64,000 nt of DNA from positions 20,886,378-20,950,377 of the forward strand of contig JAKGHH010000008.1 of the NCBI GenBank assembly GCA_022828595.1. Direction: 5' to 3'. The translations under genes and the position numbers were made by a program. Source of the DNA: Nelumbo lutea. Taxonomy: Eukaryota; Streptophyta; Magnoliopsida; Proteales; Nelumbonaceae. The notes beneath the pieces are model-generated. The model was not told the origin of the DNA, did not search any database, and saw nothing but the letters and a program-made list of their open reading frames with translations. Shown in pieces: positions 1-9,544 of this stretch (the stretch's first letter is position 1; every line of letters starts with the position of its first letter).

Positions 1-290
1 TCAGTAAAAGGGGTAGTGTCCTAAATGGAGATGGATGGGATTGGTTTGATGCATTTGGACAAGCCTTGTAGGTTCCCATTAGGAAGCACATATCTTGGCT
101 TCCAACTTTCACATGTCATTTAGATGGAGGACTACAGCTGCCAATGCTATAGCAGCTAAGCTTGCCAAAGATGGGTTATAGACTTATATCTAGATGAATT
201 TTATTGAAGATTTTGATTTGGTTGTAGCCCATTGTTATTGACTCTGTTGCTATTGGATGTTATGAGTTGGATTTGATATTGGGCTTGTTA
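1..290 (+). pseudogene. Possible LINE RNase H C-terminal remnant
   Basis: Around 118-176 one frame reads RWRTTAANAIAAKLAKDG. This resembles the end of the RNase H domain in plant L1-like LINEs (W-x-R-x-x-N-x-x-A-D-x-LAK-x-G), although the usual Asp is missing. The flanking sequence is full of stops. It is probably the 3' end of a decayed LINE whose body lies left of the window. The match is short, so this is tentative. Confidence 0.3.
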
Positions 291-599
291 TAGCTCTTGT
301 GTCTTTACTCATTTGATGGGGCTATGTATCTATTTGTTTCCTTCTTTTGCTTTGTATACCTATTCCTATTATTTATCAAGAATGGCACACGGGTAGTAGC
401 AATAGGCATATACTTTTGTTGTATGGTAATTGTATTAGCAAACTGGACATTGCATGTTTGGTTTGGAACCTATCCTCTATTATTACATTAGTTCATTTTT
501 TTACAAAGTTTTGTTAAAACTCCTATCAATAAAAAAGTGGTAATTAGGTGTTTGAAGTGGGTTATGACAAGGGCTGTACTCAAACAAGGAAAAGGAGAA
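291..599. other. No recognisable gene
   Basis: This is AT-rich sequence with a short hydrophobic open frame at 297-491 that I cannot match to any family. It may be LINE 3' untranslated sequence or host intergenic or intronic DNA. Confidence 0.3.
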
Positions 600-1120
600 G
601 AGAAGGTAATTAGATGTTTGAAGTGGAAAAGGGTTTGAAAGTTGTAGTTACTTATGAAGATAATCAGTTGGAACATCAGAGGTTTAGGGAGCTTGAAAAA
701 AGGAGAATCATAAAAGAATTGCTCAGAAAAGAAAAGCCAAATATAGTTATGCTCCAAGAATTAATAGTTTTTGTAGTGGACAGAAGATGGGTAAGGAGTA
801 TTTGATCATCTAGGGGAATAATCTAGGCAACAACTCCTTTTTGGGGTTCTTCAGGGGGAATTTTTACCTTATGGAGAACTAAGGAAATAAATTGCTTGGA
901 GGAGCTAGTTAGTCAATTATCGAGTTCAATCAAGATAAGGAGGAAGGAGGATGGGTTAGTTTGAATTCTAACAAATGTTTATGCACCAAATACCTGTAGC
1001 GAAAGAAATGATTTACGGGAGGAACCAATAGCAGTGAGGGGCCTCTAGGAGAGAGCATGGTGTTTGGGGGAAGATTTTAATGTCATAAGATTCACTCATG
1101 AGATGAACAATCCTAAGATT
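600..1120 (+). pseudogene. LINE ORF2 fragment, endonuclease domain, 5' half
   Basis: The reading LEKRRIIKELLRKEKPNIVM followed by LQE matches the start of the apurinic-like endonuclease of plant L1-type LINEs (G-L-G-x-x-x-K-R...LQET). Further on come GGIFTLW, TNVYAPN and GEDFNVIRF, the expected order of endonuclease motifs (G-G-I, N-V-Y-x-P-N, G-D-F-N). The domain would nick target DNA to prime reverse transcription. Frameshifts at about 805 and stops near 960 and 1048 break it. The domain resumes after an insertion at about 1711, so the two halves are one element. Confidence 0.75.
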
Positions 1121-1172
1121 CATTGCCTCTAGGAGAGAGTAGTGAGGGGCCTCTAGGAGAGAGCACGGTGTG
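1031..1172. repeat. Short direct duplication, about 30 bp, 110 bp apart
   Basis: A sequence around AGTGAGGGGCCTCTAGGAGA occurs at 1033-1060 and again at 1140-1168, with a partial third copy of CCTCTAGGAGAGAG at 1126-1139. The first copy is LINE coding sequence. The others lie at the left edge of the DNA that interrupts the LINE, so they may come from the insertion or from repair at its junction. Confidence 0.6.
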
Positions 1173-1710
1173 TGTGTGTGTGTAGGCATGTATAAACATG
1201 TATTTTATCAATAAATAATAAATAATGCATAATTATGTTGTACATGTAATATATGCATATATATATATGTGTGTGTATGTGTGTGTGTTTTATCTTATAT
1301 TTATTTGATGTTTTTTGTTCAGTTTTAATTTTTTTATTTGTAAAAAAACATTAAAAATTGCAATTTGAGGCCAAGAAAGTTTTTTTTCCCTGCGAAAATA
1401 GCAGGGCATTGGGACGCATGGATCTCGAAAAGTTACCCAAAATAAAAAAAGCCACCTTAATCGGACATCAAAGTGCAAAGTTATGGCCTCTTGAAGTTTG
1501 CATACACATTTAGTGTGCAACATGTCTCGGTCACTAGGTCGAATGGGTGAACGGTCCAACCGTTCGGGTTGGACAGTTTTGTCCAAGCCAACGATTTTTG
1601 ACTATCTCTGTGTTTTATCAAAATTGGACCCAAAATCTTGGCGGGGTGATGGTTCAAATGTTTCAGCCGGCCGGGTCAACGGTGGGTTGAAAACATTGTC
1701 ACAAGCATGA
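1121..1710. other. Unclassified insertion inside the LINE endonuclease, with (GT)n tract
   Basis: LINE coding sequence stops at about 1120 (after NNPKIH) and resumes at about 1711 (FNFFVESYDVKDFP), so these 590 bp are inserted. They hold a GT/AT microsatellite (about 1165-1293), a T-rich stretch, and a GC-richer part (1500-1700) with GGTCGAAYGG- and CCGGCCGGG-like motifs. No coding domain, LTR or clear target duplication was found. The right end (TTGAAAACATTG) resembles the termini of the hAT-like elements elsewhere in the window, but no matching left end is visible. Confidence 0.45.
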
Positions 1711-2225
1711 GTAAATTCAACTTCTTTGTGGAATCTTATGATGTAAAGGATTTTCCCTTGTTTCAAGCTAGGTTTACTTGGTCCAATTTTGAAGCCAAAC
1801 CCATTTGCTCTAACTAGATAGATTTTCGGTCTCCCTAGAGTGGGGGGAAGGTTCAAGGGGGTTGACTACTAGAGCTCTACCCATACCAGTTTCAGACCAT
1901 TGTCCTATTAGATTGGTTAGTGAGAGGTTAAATAGTGGACCTTGCCCCTTTAGGTTTGGAAACATGTGATTACACCCAAACTTTGCTAAGAGAGTGTAGG
2001 AGTGGTGGTTGAATGATGAAGTAGAGTATAGATGAAAAGGTTATAGATTTTACAAAAAGCTTCAGGTCTTTAAAGCAAGAATAAAAGATTGGAACAATGA
2101 GGCTTTGGAAATTTGGAAGATAGGTAGGAGTGGATAGGTCAGAAGTTAATAGAACTTGATGAGGTAGAATCCAATAGGAGATTAATGCATTGGCCTCCCT
2201 CCTCACCCATTGTATAACTGGATTC
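1711..2225 (+). pseudogene. LINE ORF2 fragment, endonuclease C-terminus and linker
   Basis: Frames here read FPLFQARFTWSNFEAKPICS, then VSDHCPIRLVSER (the SDH catalytic-histidine motif of the endonuclease), then CPFRFGNM and FYKKLQVFKARIKDWNNEAL. This is the standard order between the endonuclease and reverse transcriptase domains of plant LINEs. It continues the 600-1120 fragment. Several stops and frame changes make it non-coding. It ends near 2225, where an oppositely oriented LINE begins. Confidence 0.7.
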
Positions 2226-2698
2226 ATAGTTCTTGTTATACAACTTCTTCATTTCGTCCCTATATCACCATATCACTGAATCTAGATCTTTTAGCCAGCC
2301 CATTACCACCTTTGAGTCCTCTTCAACCACCAAATTCTCCAAGTTCATCTCATTTGTAATCCGAACACCTTGTAAAACTGCATACAGTTCAAGCCCTTAA
2401 AGAGTCTTCACTTCCCACCGGTCCTGAGTAGAGTGGCACTATATTCCCTTCCTTATCTCTTATGACCCCTCCAATTCCAGAAGGGCCTGGGTTACCTTGG
2501 CTACTCCCATCAAACTTTAATTTCAAAAGACCTTCAAGAGGAGGTACCCATGTCAAGTATATTTTGTCCTTCTGCACTAAACTAGAAGCCACTGTATACC
2601 AGTTCCTCCAAATTATCATCAAAGGAGAATTATCAAAATAAATCCAAAGCTAATTGCCCATGTATAACCCTGGTCATTACACAATCCATAACTTGTTT
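2226..2698 (-). pseudogene. LINE A RNase H domain (3' part of a LINE split by Copia-1)
   Basis: On the reverse strand WRNWYTVASS leads into LKLKFDGSSQGNPGPSGIGG and then EGNIVPLYSGPVGSEDSLRA. This is the start of the RNase H domain found at the end of plant LINE ORF2 (D-G-S-S-x-G-N-P-G-P-S-G-x-G). A stop follows at 2389-2391. The frame then continues as LYAVLQGVRITNEMNLENLV and EEDSKVVMGWLKD down to about 2260. The upstream part of the same LINE lies beyond Copia-1, at 8190-8300. Confidence 0.85.
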
Positions 2699-2701
2699 CC
2701 T

Positions 2702-2972
2702 TGTTAAGATGTGCTGAATAGGGGTAGTTTAGTCTTCTTCTGTTTATTAAGTAACTTGCTTATGTGGTAGTGTTATTAGAGTTACTCTGCCCCACACTTA
2801 AGTAAGGGTATTTCTGTCTTTGTAAACATTATTAGAATCTAATATAGATTAAGGGGGTCGACTGGATGGGTAATCTATCAGATTTTCGACAGACCCTTCT
2901 TCTTCTTCTTCTTCTTCTTCTTCTTCTTCTTCTCCTCTTCCTGTTCGGACTACTGTAGCAGCAGTCGAAACA
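2702..2972 (+). repeat. Copia-1 5' LTR (271 bp)
   Basis: It runs from TGTTAAGATG to GTCGAAACA and matches 7931-8189. The extra 12 bp are explained by about four more TTC units in the microsatellite near 2899-2932. The LTR carries the element's promoter and polyadenylation signals by family precedent. Confidence 0.95.
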
Positions 2973-2984
2973 TGGTATCAGAGC
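2973..2984 (+). promoter_or_regulatory. Copia-1 primer-binding site
   Basis: TGGTATCAGAGC directly follows the LTR. It is complementary to the 3' end of plant initiator Met-tRNA, the usual minus-strand primer for copia elements. All five copia copies in this window carry the same site. Confidence 0.95.
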
Positions 2985-3726
2985 CATGCTTCTGACCTAC
3001 GTCAGTTGGTAAAGCACCTCAGCATTGTTCGTGACTCTTCACCTTCGTTTCTGTTTAGTCAATGGAGGGAACTGGTTCACCCTAGGTCAGAAACATTACA
3101 GCTTGTCTCTCTGCTTCGCATAACCTTCTTCAACAAGGAAAGTGACTTCAGCAGTGAATGGTTGATTGATATTCTCAAAGGAAGGTCGGTTCTCTCTTCT
3201 TCTAGTGTTACTTATATTTCTGGGTAGAAACCCTACAAGAAGCTGCTAGTATTGATTAGAACCTAGAGAACTAGGTTCATTGTTGCCCTAGGAAGGGCTG
3301 TGTGTGCAGTAGCCGAATGGTGTAGGGCTGCTGTAAGTTGTTGAATGGTGTAGGGCTGCTGTAAGTGGCCGAGTGGTGTAAGGTAGAATGTAGTGACCTT
3401 GCCGAACTCCTTGTGGTTGTGTAATGCCCTCTTAAGTGTGTTAAACAAGTATGAACTGGGTGCAGCAGATTTGACTGTGTTGTGGTGCTTGTGATGCACA
3501 ATTTGTTTTGAGTGGTTGTAAGAGGGCCTACTTGTGATTAGTGAATGGTAAACTGATGCTTATGTGGGACGTAAGTGTGTGAAGTCAGCGGTAGTGTGAA
3601 TAAGAACAAGTGTGCTTCCACTGTTGTCTTTAGAGGCTGCAATAGGTGCTGGAATATCAAACTGTGAACAACATCAATCAGCTTGTAGCTGAGAAGTAAA
3701 GTTAGAGGCAACTGTGAAAGAGTACA
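2985..3726 (+). other. Copia-1 untranslated leader
   Basis: This is 742 bp between the primer site and the gag ATG. It contains two diverged short repeats of a GGTGTAGGGCTGCTGTAAGT-type unit at about 3319-3364 and no long sense ORF. It presumably holds packaging and dimerisation signals. Confidence 0.7.
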
Positions 3727-6700
3727 ATGGCAGCAATAGGAGATGGCTACAATGATCAAAAACCTAGTGTAGTAATTTCCTCCGACTACCTAGGGGTGCA
3801 AATGACCTCAATTAAGCTAAATGGGGAGAACTATGTTCCATGGGCTAAATCAGTGGAAGTTTTTCTCAAGGCAAAGAAGAAAGTAAAGCATGTAAGAGAT
3901 GAGAAGCCATCGGTTGACTCTCTAGGGTTTGATGATTGGGAACAAGAAGATGCTCAAATCATGACTTGGCTGTGGAATAGTATGGAACCCAAAATCAGTG
4001 CCAACTTCATGTTCCTTGGTACGACTAAGGATATATGGGAGCATGCTAAGAAGCTATATTCTGGACAAGATAACAAAACAAGAGTATATCAACTGTATCA
4101 GGAGTACTTTGATTTACAACAAGGAACCAAAACACTAGAAGAATACTATGCTTGCATGAAGAATATAAGGAATGAATTCAATGTCTATCATCCCCTTACT
4201 CCAGATATTCAAGTTCAGCAACAACAAAGGGAGCAACTAGATGTTACAAGATTTTTAGTGGGGCTGAAGTCAGAATATGAACCATTTAGAGCTCAAATAT
4301 TGGGGGGCTTTACTCTTCCTACACTTGAGGAAGTATTCTCAAGACTTTGTAGAATTTCTTTGGGACAGACAGAGAACCCCACACAATCTGATAGATCAAC
4401 ACTTGTGACAGCTAGAGGTGGTGGACATAGTATAAGAGGGGGAGGTCATCCCAGAGGGGGCCATGGCAATTCCATGATTGGTCGGGGTGGCCGTGACTCA
4501 GGGGGAGGCCGTGGCAGAGGAAAAAATAACTCTACAAGGAAGTGTACTCATTGTGGTAGGGAAGGACACACAGTGAATTTCTGTTATGACCTACATGGCC
4601 CTCCCTCTAAATGGGCTAATCATGTTGTAGCAGGCGAGGTTGCTATTAGTGACAGTAAACTGGCAAACCGAACACCTCCCACATCTACATCTACTTCTGG
4701 GAGGGAGATGGTGAGTGTTCCGCGTGATGAGTATGAACGGTTCCTTCAAGCTACTTCACAGCATACCACCGCCACATATGCCCAATCAGGTATTGCTTGC
4801 ATGTCATCTAAAACTCCTTCCTGGATTATTGACTCTAGAGCCTCAGATCATATGATCGGGACTTCAGGTGTGTTCTCTTCTCTTTCTGAAACCTCCACAT
4901 CACAAACTGTTACACTTGCCAATGGATCCTCATCTCCCATCTGTGGTGTTGGTAATGTTGACATGGCTTCTGTCCCCTTATCATCTGTTTTATATGTACC
5001 TAAGTTTCCATTCAATCTTATGTCTGTTAGTAAAATAACCAAAGCTCTTAACTATTTTGTTACCTTCTTTCCTTCCACTTGTGTTTTTCAGGATCTCAAG
5101 ACGGGGAAGAAGATTGGTGGGGGGCATGAAGCTGGTGGATTGTATTACCTTGACGGTAGTGGATCTTCAATTGCACTTCAGACTTCCCTTACTCCTCTAC
5201 AATGGCATTGCCGACTGGGACATCCATCTCTCAAGGTTCTCAAGATGTTGGTTCCATTATTGAGTCAGTTTGGTAAACACCGTCGTGTGTCCTTCAGTCC
5301 AAGAGTTGAGAGTCGTATGTTGAGTCCTTTTTCTTTGGTTCATTCAGATGTTTGGGGTCCAATCAAAGTAGAGTCTTATAATGGGTACAAGTATTTTGTC
5401 TCCTTTATTGATGTTTGTTCAAGAATGACATGTATTTACTTAATGAAAGAAAGAAGTGAATTATTTTCCATTTTTCAAAAATTCCATGCTGAAATACGCA
5501 CACAATTTGGTGTTCCAATCAAAGTTCTACGTTCAGATAATGGTCGTGAATACTTTCTTATTTCATTTCAACAGTATTTAGAACAACATGGCATTATTCA
5601 TCAGACCTCGTGTGCTTTCACCCCTCAACAAAATGGGGTGGCTAAACGGAAGAATCGTCATCTTCTTAAAATTGCTCGGTCTATGCTTCACCACATGAAT
5701 GTTCCTAAACGGTTTTGGAGTGATGCTGTACTCACTGCATGTTTTCTCATTAATCGGATGCCCTCTTTTATTCTTCATGGCCGATCCCCCTTCTCCATCT
5801 TGTTTCCCACTTTATCTCCGTTTCCATTAACTCATCGTTTCTTTGGTTGTGTGTGCTTTGTTCATAATCTGAGTCCTGGTATAGACAAGTTAGATGCACG
5901 CTCAATTAAATGTGTCTTCCTTGGCTACTCTCAGACTCAGAAAGGGTACAAGTGTTATAATCTCATTGCCCGAAAGTGCTATGTCTGCCCTGATGTCACC
6001 TTTTTTGAGTTTGTCCCCTTCTTCTCCAGTCATGAAGCACCCTTGTCCTCACCCTTACCTCCTCTTCCTCTTCCTGTCAGTGATTCAGTTCCAGAGGCTG
6101 TTGTTGGAGTAGACTCATCTCCTCATCCAGTGCAGGTCACCACTGAACGACCACCGATCCGACAAGTGTATACACGTCGAACAACACCGACCCCTCCTCC
6201 TGCTTCTACCTCATCTACGGATCCTCTCATGGCTCCTATTGCTGAACCTTCAGACCTTGATCTACCCATTGCCTTACGGAAAGGTAAACGTAGTTTTACA
6301 CTCCATCCCATTTCCAATTTTGTTTCATTATCTCGTCTTTCTACCTCACATCTCCAGTTTGTTTCATTTTTGTCTTCTATTTCCATACCTAACAATGTTC
6401 AAGAAGCTCTTAGTTCACCTGGATGGCGGCGGGCAATGGAGGAGGAACTTTCTGCTTTTCAACATACTCAAACATGGGAACTTACTACTCTCCCACCTGG
6501 TAAGCATGCTGTGGGTTGTAAATGGGTGTATACTGTTAAATACTTGCCAGATGGTAGTGTGGAGCGTCTGAAGGCCAGACTTGTTGCTAAAGGTCACTCA
6601 CAGTTGTATGGTGTGGACTACATGGAGACATTCTCTCCGGTGGCTAAAATTGGTTCCGTTCGTGTCCTAATTTCCTTAGCAGTTATGTATGATTGGCCTC

Positions 6701-7923
6701 TCCTTCAACTTGACATAAAGAATGCCTTCCTCCATGGTGATCTAGTGGAGGAGGTATATATGGAGCAACCACCTGGGTTTGTTGCTTAGGGGGAGGGTGG
6801 TAAGGTGTGCAAGCTGAAGAAAGCAATTTATGGGTTGAAGCAATCTCCACGTGCTTGGTTTGGGAAGTTCAGCGAAGTGGTGAAGAGTTTTGGAATGAAG
6901 TAATGCCAGGTTGATCACTCAGTGTTCAACTATGACTCAGAAGCTGGGAAGATTTTATTAGTGGTCTATGTGGATGATATTGTAATCACTGGTAGTGATA
7001 AATTAGGGATTGGCAAATTAAAGGTATTTCTGCAAAATCATTTTCAAATAAAGGACCTTGGAACATTAAAGTATTTCTTGGGAATAGAGGTTGCTAGGTC
7101 AAAACAAGGTGTGAATCTGTGCCAAAGGAAATATGTCCTTGATCTATTGGAAGAAACAGGACTGTCAGGTGCAAAACCGGCTGAGACCCCTATGGAACCA
7201 AATGTTAAGTTGAGTAGTGATACAGGAGAAGTATTTGAAGATCCTGGAAGGTATAGACGACTAGTGGGAAAGCTGAACTATCTGACTATCATGAGACCCG
7301 ACATCTCCTTTGCAATCAGTGTGGTGAGCCAATTCATGCAGAACCCTGGTATACCTCACTAGGATGCAATCCTTAGAATTGTGAGGTATCTGAAAGGAGC
7401 TCCAGGCCGTGGGCTATTGTATAAACCAGGAGGAAAACTTGAAGTAGTTGGGTATACAAATGCAGACTGGGCAGGCTCAGTGAGTGACAGAAGATCTACT
7501 ACAGGCTATTGTACATTTCTTGGAGGAAATCTTGTGTCATGGAAGAGTAAAAAGCAGACGGTTGTGGCCAGAAGCAGTGCTGAAGCCGAATATAGGGCCA
7601 TGGCTCACACTACCTATGAATTAGTGTGGCTGAGGAATCTCCTACAAGAAATTGGGTTTCACATGGATAAACCTATGAGATTGTACTGTGACAACCAAGC
7701 TGCACTCCATATCTCATCCAATCCTATCTTTCATGAGAGAACAAAGCACATAGAGGTTGATTGCCACTTTGTGAGAGAGAAGGTTCTTGCTGGAGAGATA
7801 AATATAGAACATGTGGGCTCCAATGACCAGTGGGCAGATTTGTTTACAAAAGCTCTAAGCTCAGGGAAAGTGAACTATCTATGTAACAAGCTGGGATTAT
7901 ATGACATATATTCTCCAGCTTGA
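3727..7923 (+). pseudogene. Copia-1 gag-pol polyprotein, broken by three in-frame stops
   Basis: One frame of 1399 codons runs from ATG 3727 to TGA 7921-7923 with no frameshift, but has stops at 6787-6789 (TAG), 6901-6903 (TAA) and 7360-7362 (TAG). Domain order: gag ([17 protein letters not shown], residues about 26-44), CCHC knuckle ([14 protein letters not shown], about 274), protease, GAG-pre-integrase, integrase core ([15 protein letters not shown]), reverse transcriptase ([14 protein letters not shown] at 6967-6978) and RNase H (ADWAGS; ARSSAEAEYRA). Defects: the protease motif is DSRA instead of DSGA (codon 371). The integrase catalytic Glu after NGVA is Lys (codon 640). Ten residues holding the integrase CxxC are deleted at about 5264. 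The changes are mostly C-to-T or G-to-A. Confidence 0.95.
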
Positions 7924-7930
7924 GGGGGAG
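7922..7930 (+). promoter_or_regulatory. Copia-1 polypurine tract
   Basis: GAGGGGGAG lies immediately before the 3' LTR and overlaps the pol stop codon. It is the expected plus-strand priming site. The identical tract precedes the 3' LTRs of Copia-2, Copia-3 and, on the reverse strand, Copia-4. Confidence 0.9.
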
Positions 7931-8189
7931 TGTTAAGATGTGCCGAATAGGGGTAGTTTAGTCTTCTTCTGTTTATTAAGTAACTTGCTTATGTGGTAGT
8001 GTTATTAGAGTTACTCTGCCCCACACTTAAGTAAGGGCATTTCTATCTTTGTAAACATTATTAGAATCTAATATAGATTAAGGGGGTCGACTGGATGGGT
8101 AATCTGTCAGATTTTCGATAGACCCTTCTTCTTCTTCTTCTTCTTCTTCTCCTCTTCCTGTTCAGACTACTGTAGCAGCAGTCGAAACA
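7931..8189 (+). repeat. Copia-1 3' LTR (259 bp)
   Basis: It matches 2702-2972 with about six substitutions and fewer TTC repeats. It is followed by CCTTG, the presumed target duplication, and then by LINE A sequence. Confidence 0.95.
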
Positions 8190-8300
8190 CCTTGCTTCTC
8201 TCCTCTTGGAAGATTCTAGCATTTCTTTCTTCCCATAAAGTCCAAATCATGGGAAGCAACCAAATGTTTTGGGCCATACAAAAGTAGAAGAATCAAACAT
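8190..8300 (-). pseudogene. LINE A fragment upstream of RNase H
   Basis: The reverse strand reads LLPMIWTLWEERNARIFQEE, the W-x-x-W-E-E-R-N-x-R-I-F motif that precedes RNase H in plant LINEs. It continues into the 2226-2698 fragment once Copia-1 is removed, showing that Copia-1 jumped into this LINE. Confidence 0.8.
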
Positions 8301-8304
8301 CTTA

Positions 8305-9100
8305 GACCATGTTTGGGAGTGCTTAAAAATAAGTGCTTATTTGGGCCATAACCACACCATTAAGTACTTAGTGGTGTTTGGGAAATAAGTCTGAAATAGG
8401 TTCTTATTTTAAAAATAAGGGCTTATTTTTTAAGCTCAAATTTCCAGGTTTTTTTAAGTGCTTAAACAATGAGCACTTATTCAATTATTTTCTACCAAAA
8501 CTGTCTCCATGCTTAAACAATAAGCCCGAATGAATCGAAGCTCTCCATCAGACACTGCGCCTGCTCCAAGCTCAACTCCAGAGGGAAAATGGTTCCTTGG
8601 GACCCACTTCCGGCAACATGACTAGACCCGTAGTCAGAGCAAAGGCCATTACAAAGAGGGAGGGGGTTGGAGCGTGACTACCAAATCAGACACTTGTGCC
8701 TGCTCCAATCTCAACTTTAGAGAGGAAAACGGTTCCCTGGAACCAACTTCGGGCAATATGACTAGACGTTCGCCATTTGGTTGCAAATAGTCGCCTTAGA
8801 TCGATTTTTCTCTACTTAGCAAAGCGGAGATCACATCGTCTCCCGCTTTCAACTCAATCTGAAAAAAATCCTTCCCCTCTCATTCGCTTCCTCCATTACA
8901 ATCGATAAATGCAACTATCATGGAAAAAGGTTTCATGAGCTCCGAAATGGGATCTGAAAGGACATTGTAAGTTTTCAATATTATTTAATTTTCATCTCCT
9001 GTCTCTTTCCAATGCAGAGGCTAGGAAACTTGCACCAGAGTATCTAACTTTTGCCGCCTAATGCCTTAACTCAATCCTAACCGGCCATGGAATTTGATTG
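8305..9100. repeat. Unclassified insertion or replacement with an 85-bp direct repeat
   Basis: LINE A coding sequence is absent here. The left part (about 8312-8530) repeats AAGTGCTTA/TAAGCACTT motifs in both orientations and begins like the GTTTGGGAGTGCTTAAAA-type plant repeats. A direct repeat starting CAGACACT and ending near ATGACTAGAC occurs at 8549-8635 and 8687-8774 (offset 138 bp). It has no ORF and no clear terminal repeats or target duplication. Confidence 0.5.
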
Positions 9101-9109
9101 TCATATTGA

Positions 9110-9544
9110 CTTTTACCATTGTCCAGTCATCATGGACTCCCCTGGTGGCATAGAAGGAAACAAATCCTTTAGAGGCAAGTCACCAATCCAAATGTCTTTC
9201 ACAAAACGAATTAAATTCCTTGGACATACACCACACCTGATATACTTGAGCAAAAGAGGAAGGTCACTGTGAATTGCTTTCCAAGGTGCTTCCGAAGTAG
9301 CCCAATGTGATACTCCAACATCCCAGCCACTCTCCAACCTTCCTTGAATACTATTCACCACCTCATCCCATAAACTTTCTCTTTCTAATGGCCATCTCCA
9401 TAACCACTTCTCTAAGAGAGCTATATTCTTCTTGCTCACATTCCCAATACCCAACCCAATTTCTTCTTTGCTTCTACACACAATCTCCCATTTGATTAAG
9501 TGGTTTTTTCTAGCCTCTCCCAGCTGCCAAAGGAAATCCTTCAT
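9110..9544 (-). pseudogene. LINE A post-RT region (zf-RVT-like)
   Basis: The reverse frame 9544-9116 reads MKDFLWQLGEARKNHLIKWE, then GLGIGNVSKKNIALLEKWLW and NLIRFVKDIWIGDLPLKDLFP. These are the characteristic motifs between the reverse transcriptase and RNase H of plant LINEs (R-D-F-L-W...GLG...N-x-ALL-x-KWLWR...W-x-G..PLK..FP). This 143-residue stretch is intact. Upstream sequence in the same orientation is the RT domain. Confidence 0.85.

Larger units (their letters stand above)
2702..8189 (+). mobile_element. Copia-1: complete but defective Ty1/copia LTR retrotransposon
   Basis: The 5.49-kb element has 5' LTR, primer site, leader, one gag-pol frame, polypurine tract and 3' LTR in that order. 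The LTRs begin TGTTAAGATG and end GTCGAAACA. They differ by about six substitutions plus a TTC-repeat length change, suggesting a fairly recent insertion. It sits inside LINE A, whose reading resumes on both sides. The flanks share CCTTG, although the left copy overlaps the LTR end (CCTTG then TTAAG), as if the terminal TG merged with the duplication. Three in-frame stops and several lost catalytic residues make it non-autonomous. It is closely related to Copia-2. Confidence 0.95.

Noticed and set aside
297..491. 64-codon hydrophobic frame as a small membrane protein
   Set aside because: There is no family match or gene context, and the AT-rich sequence gives Phe/Leu/Ile by composition.
1121..1710. 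hAT or LTR element inside the first LINE
   Set aside because: The right end looks hAT-like, but no matching left terminus, 8-bp duplication, primer site or LTR pair was found, so it stays unclassified.
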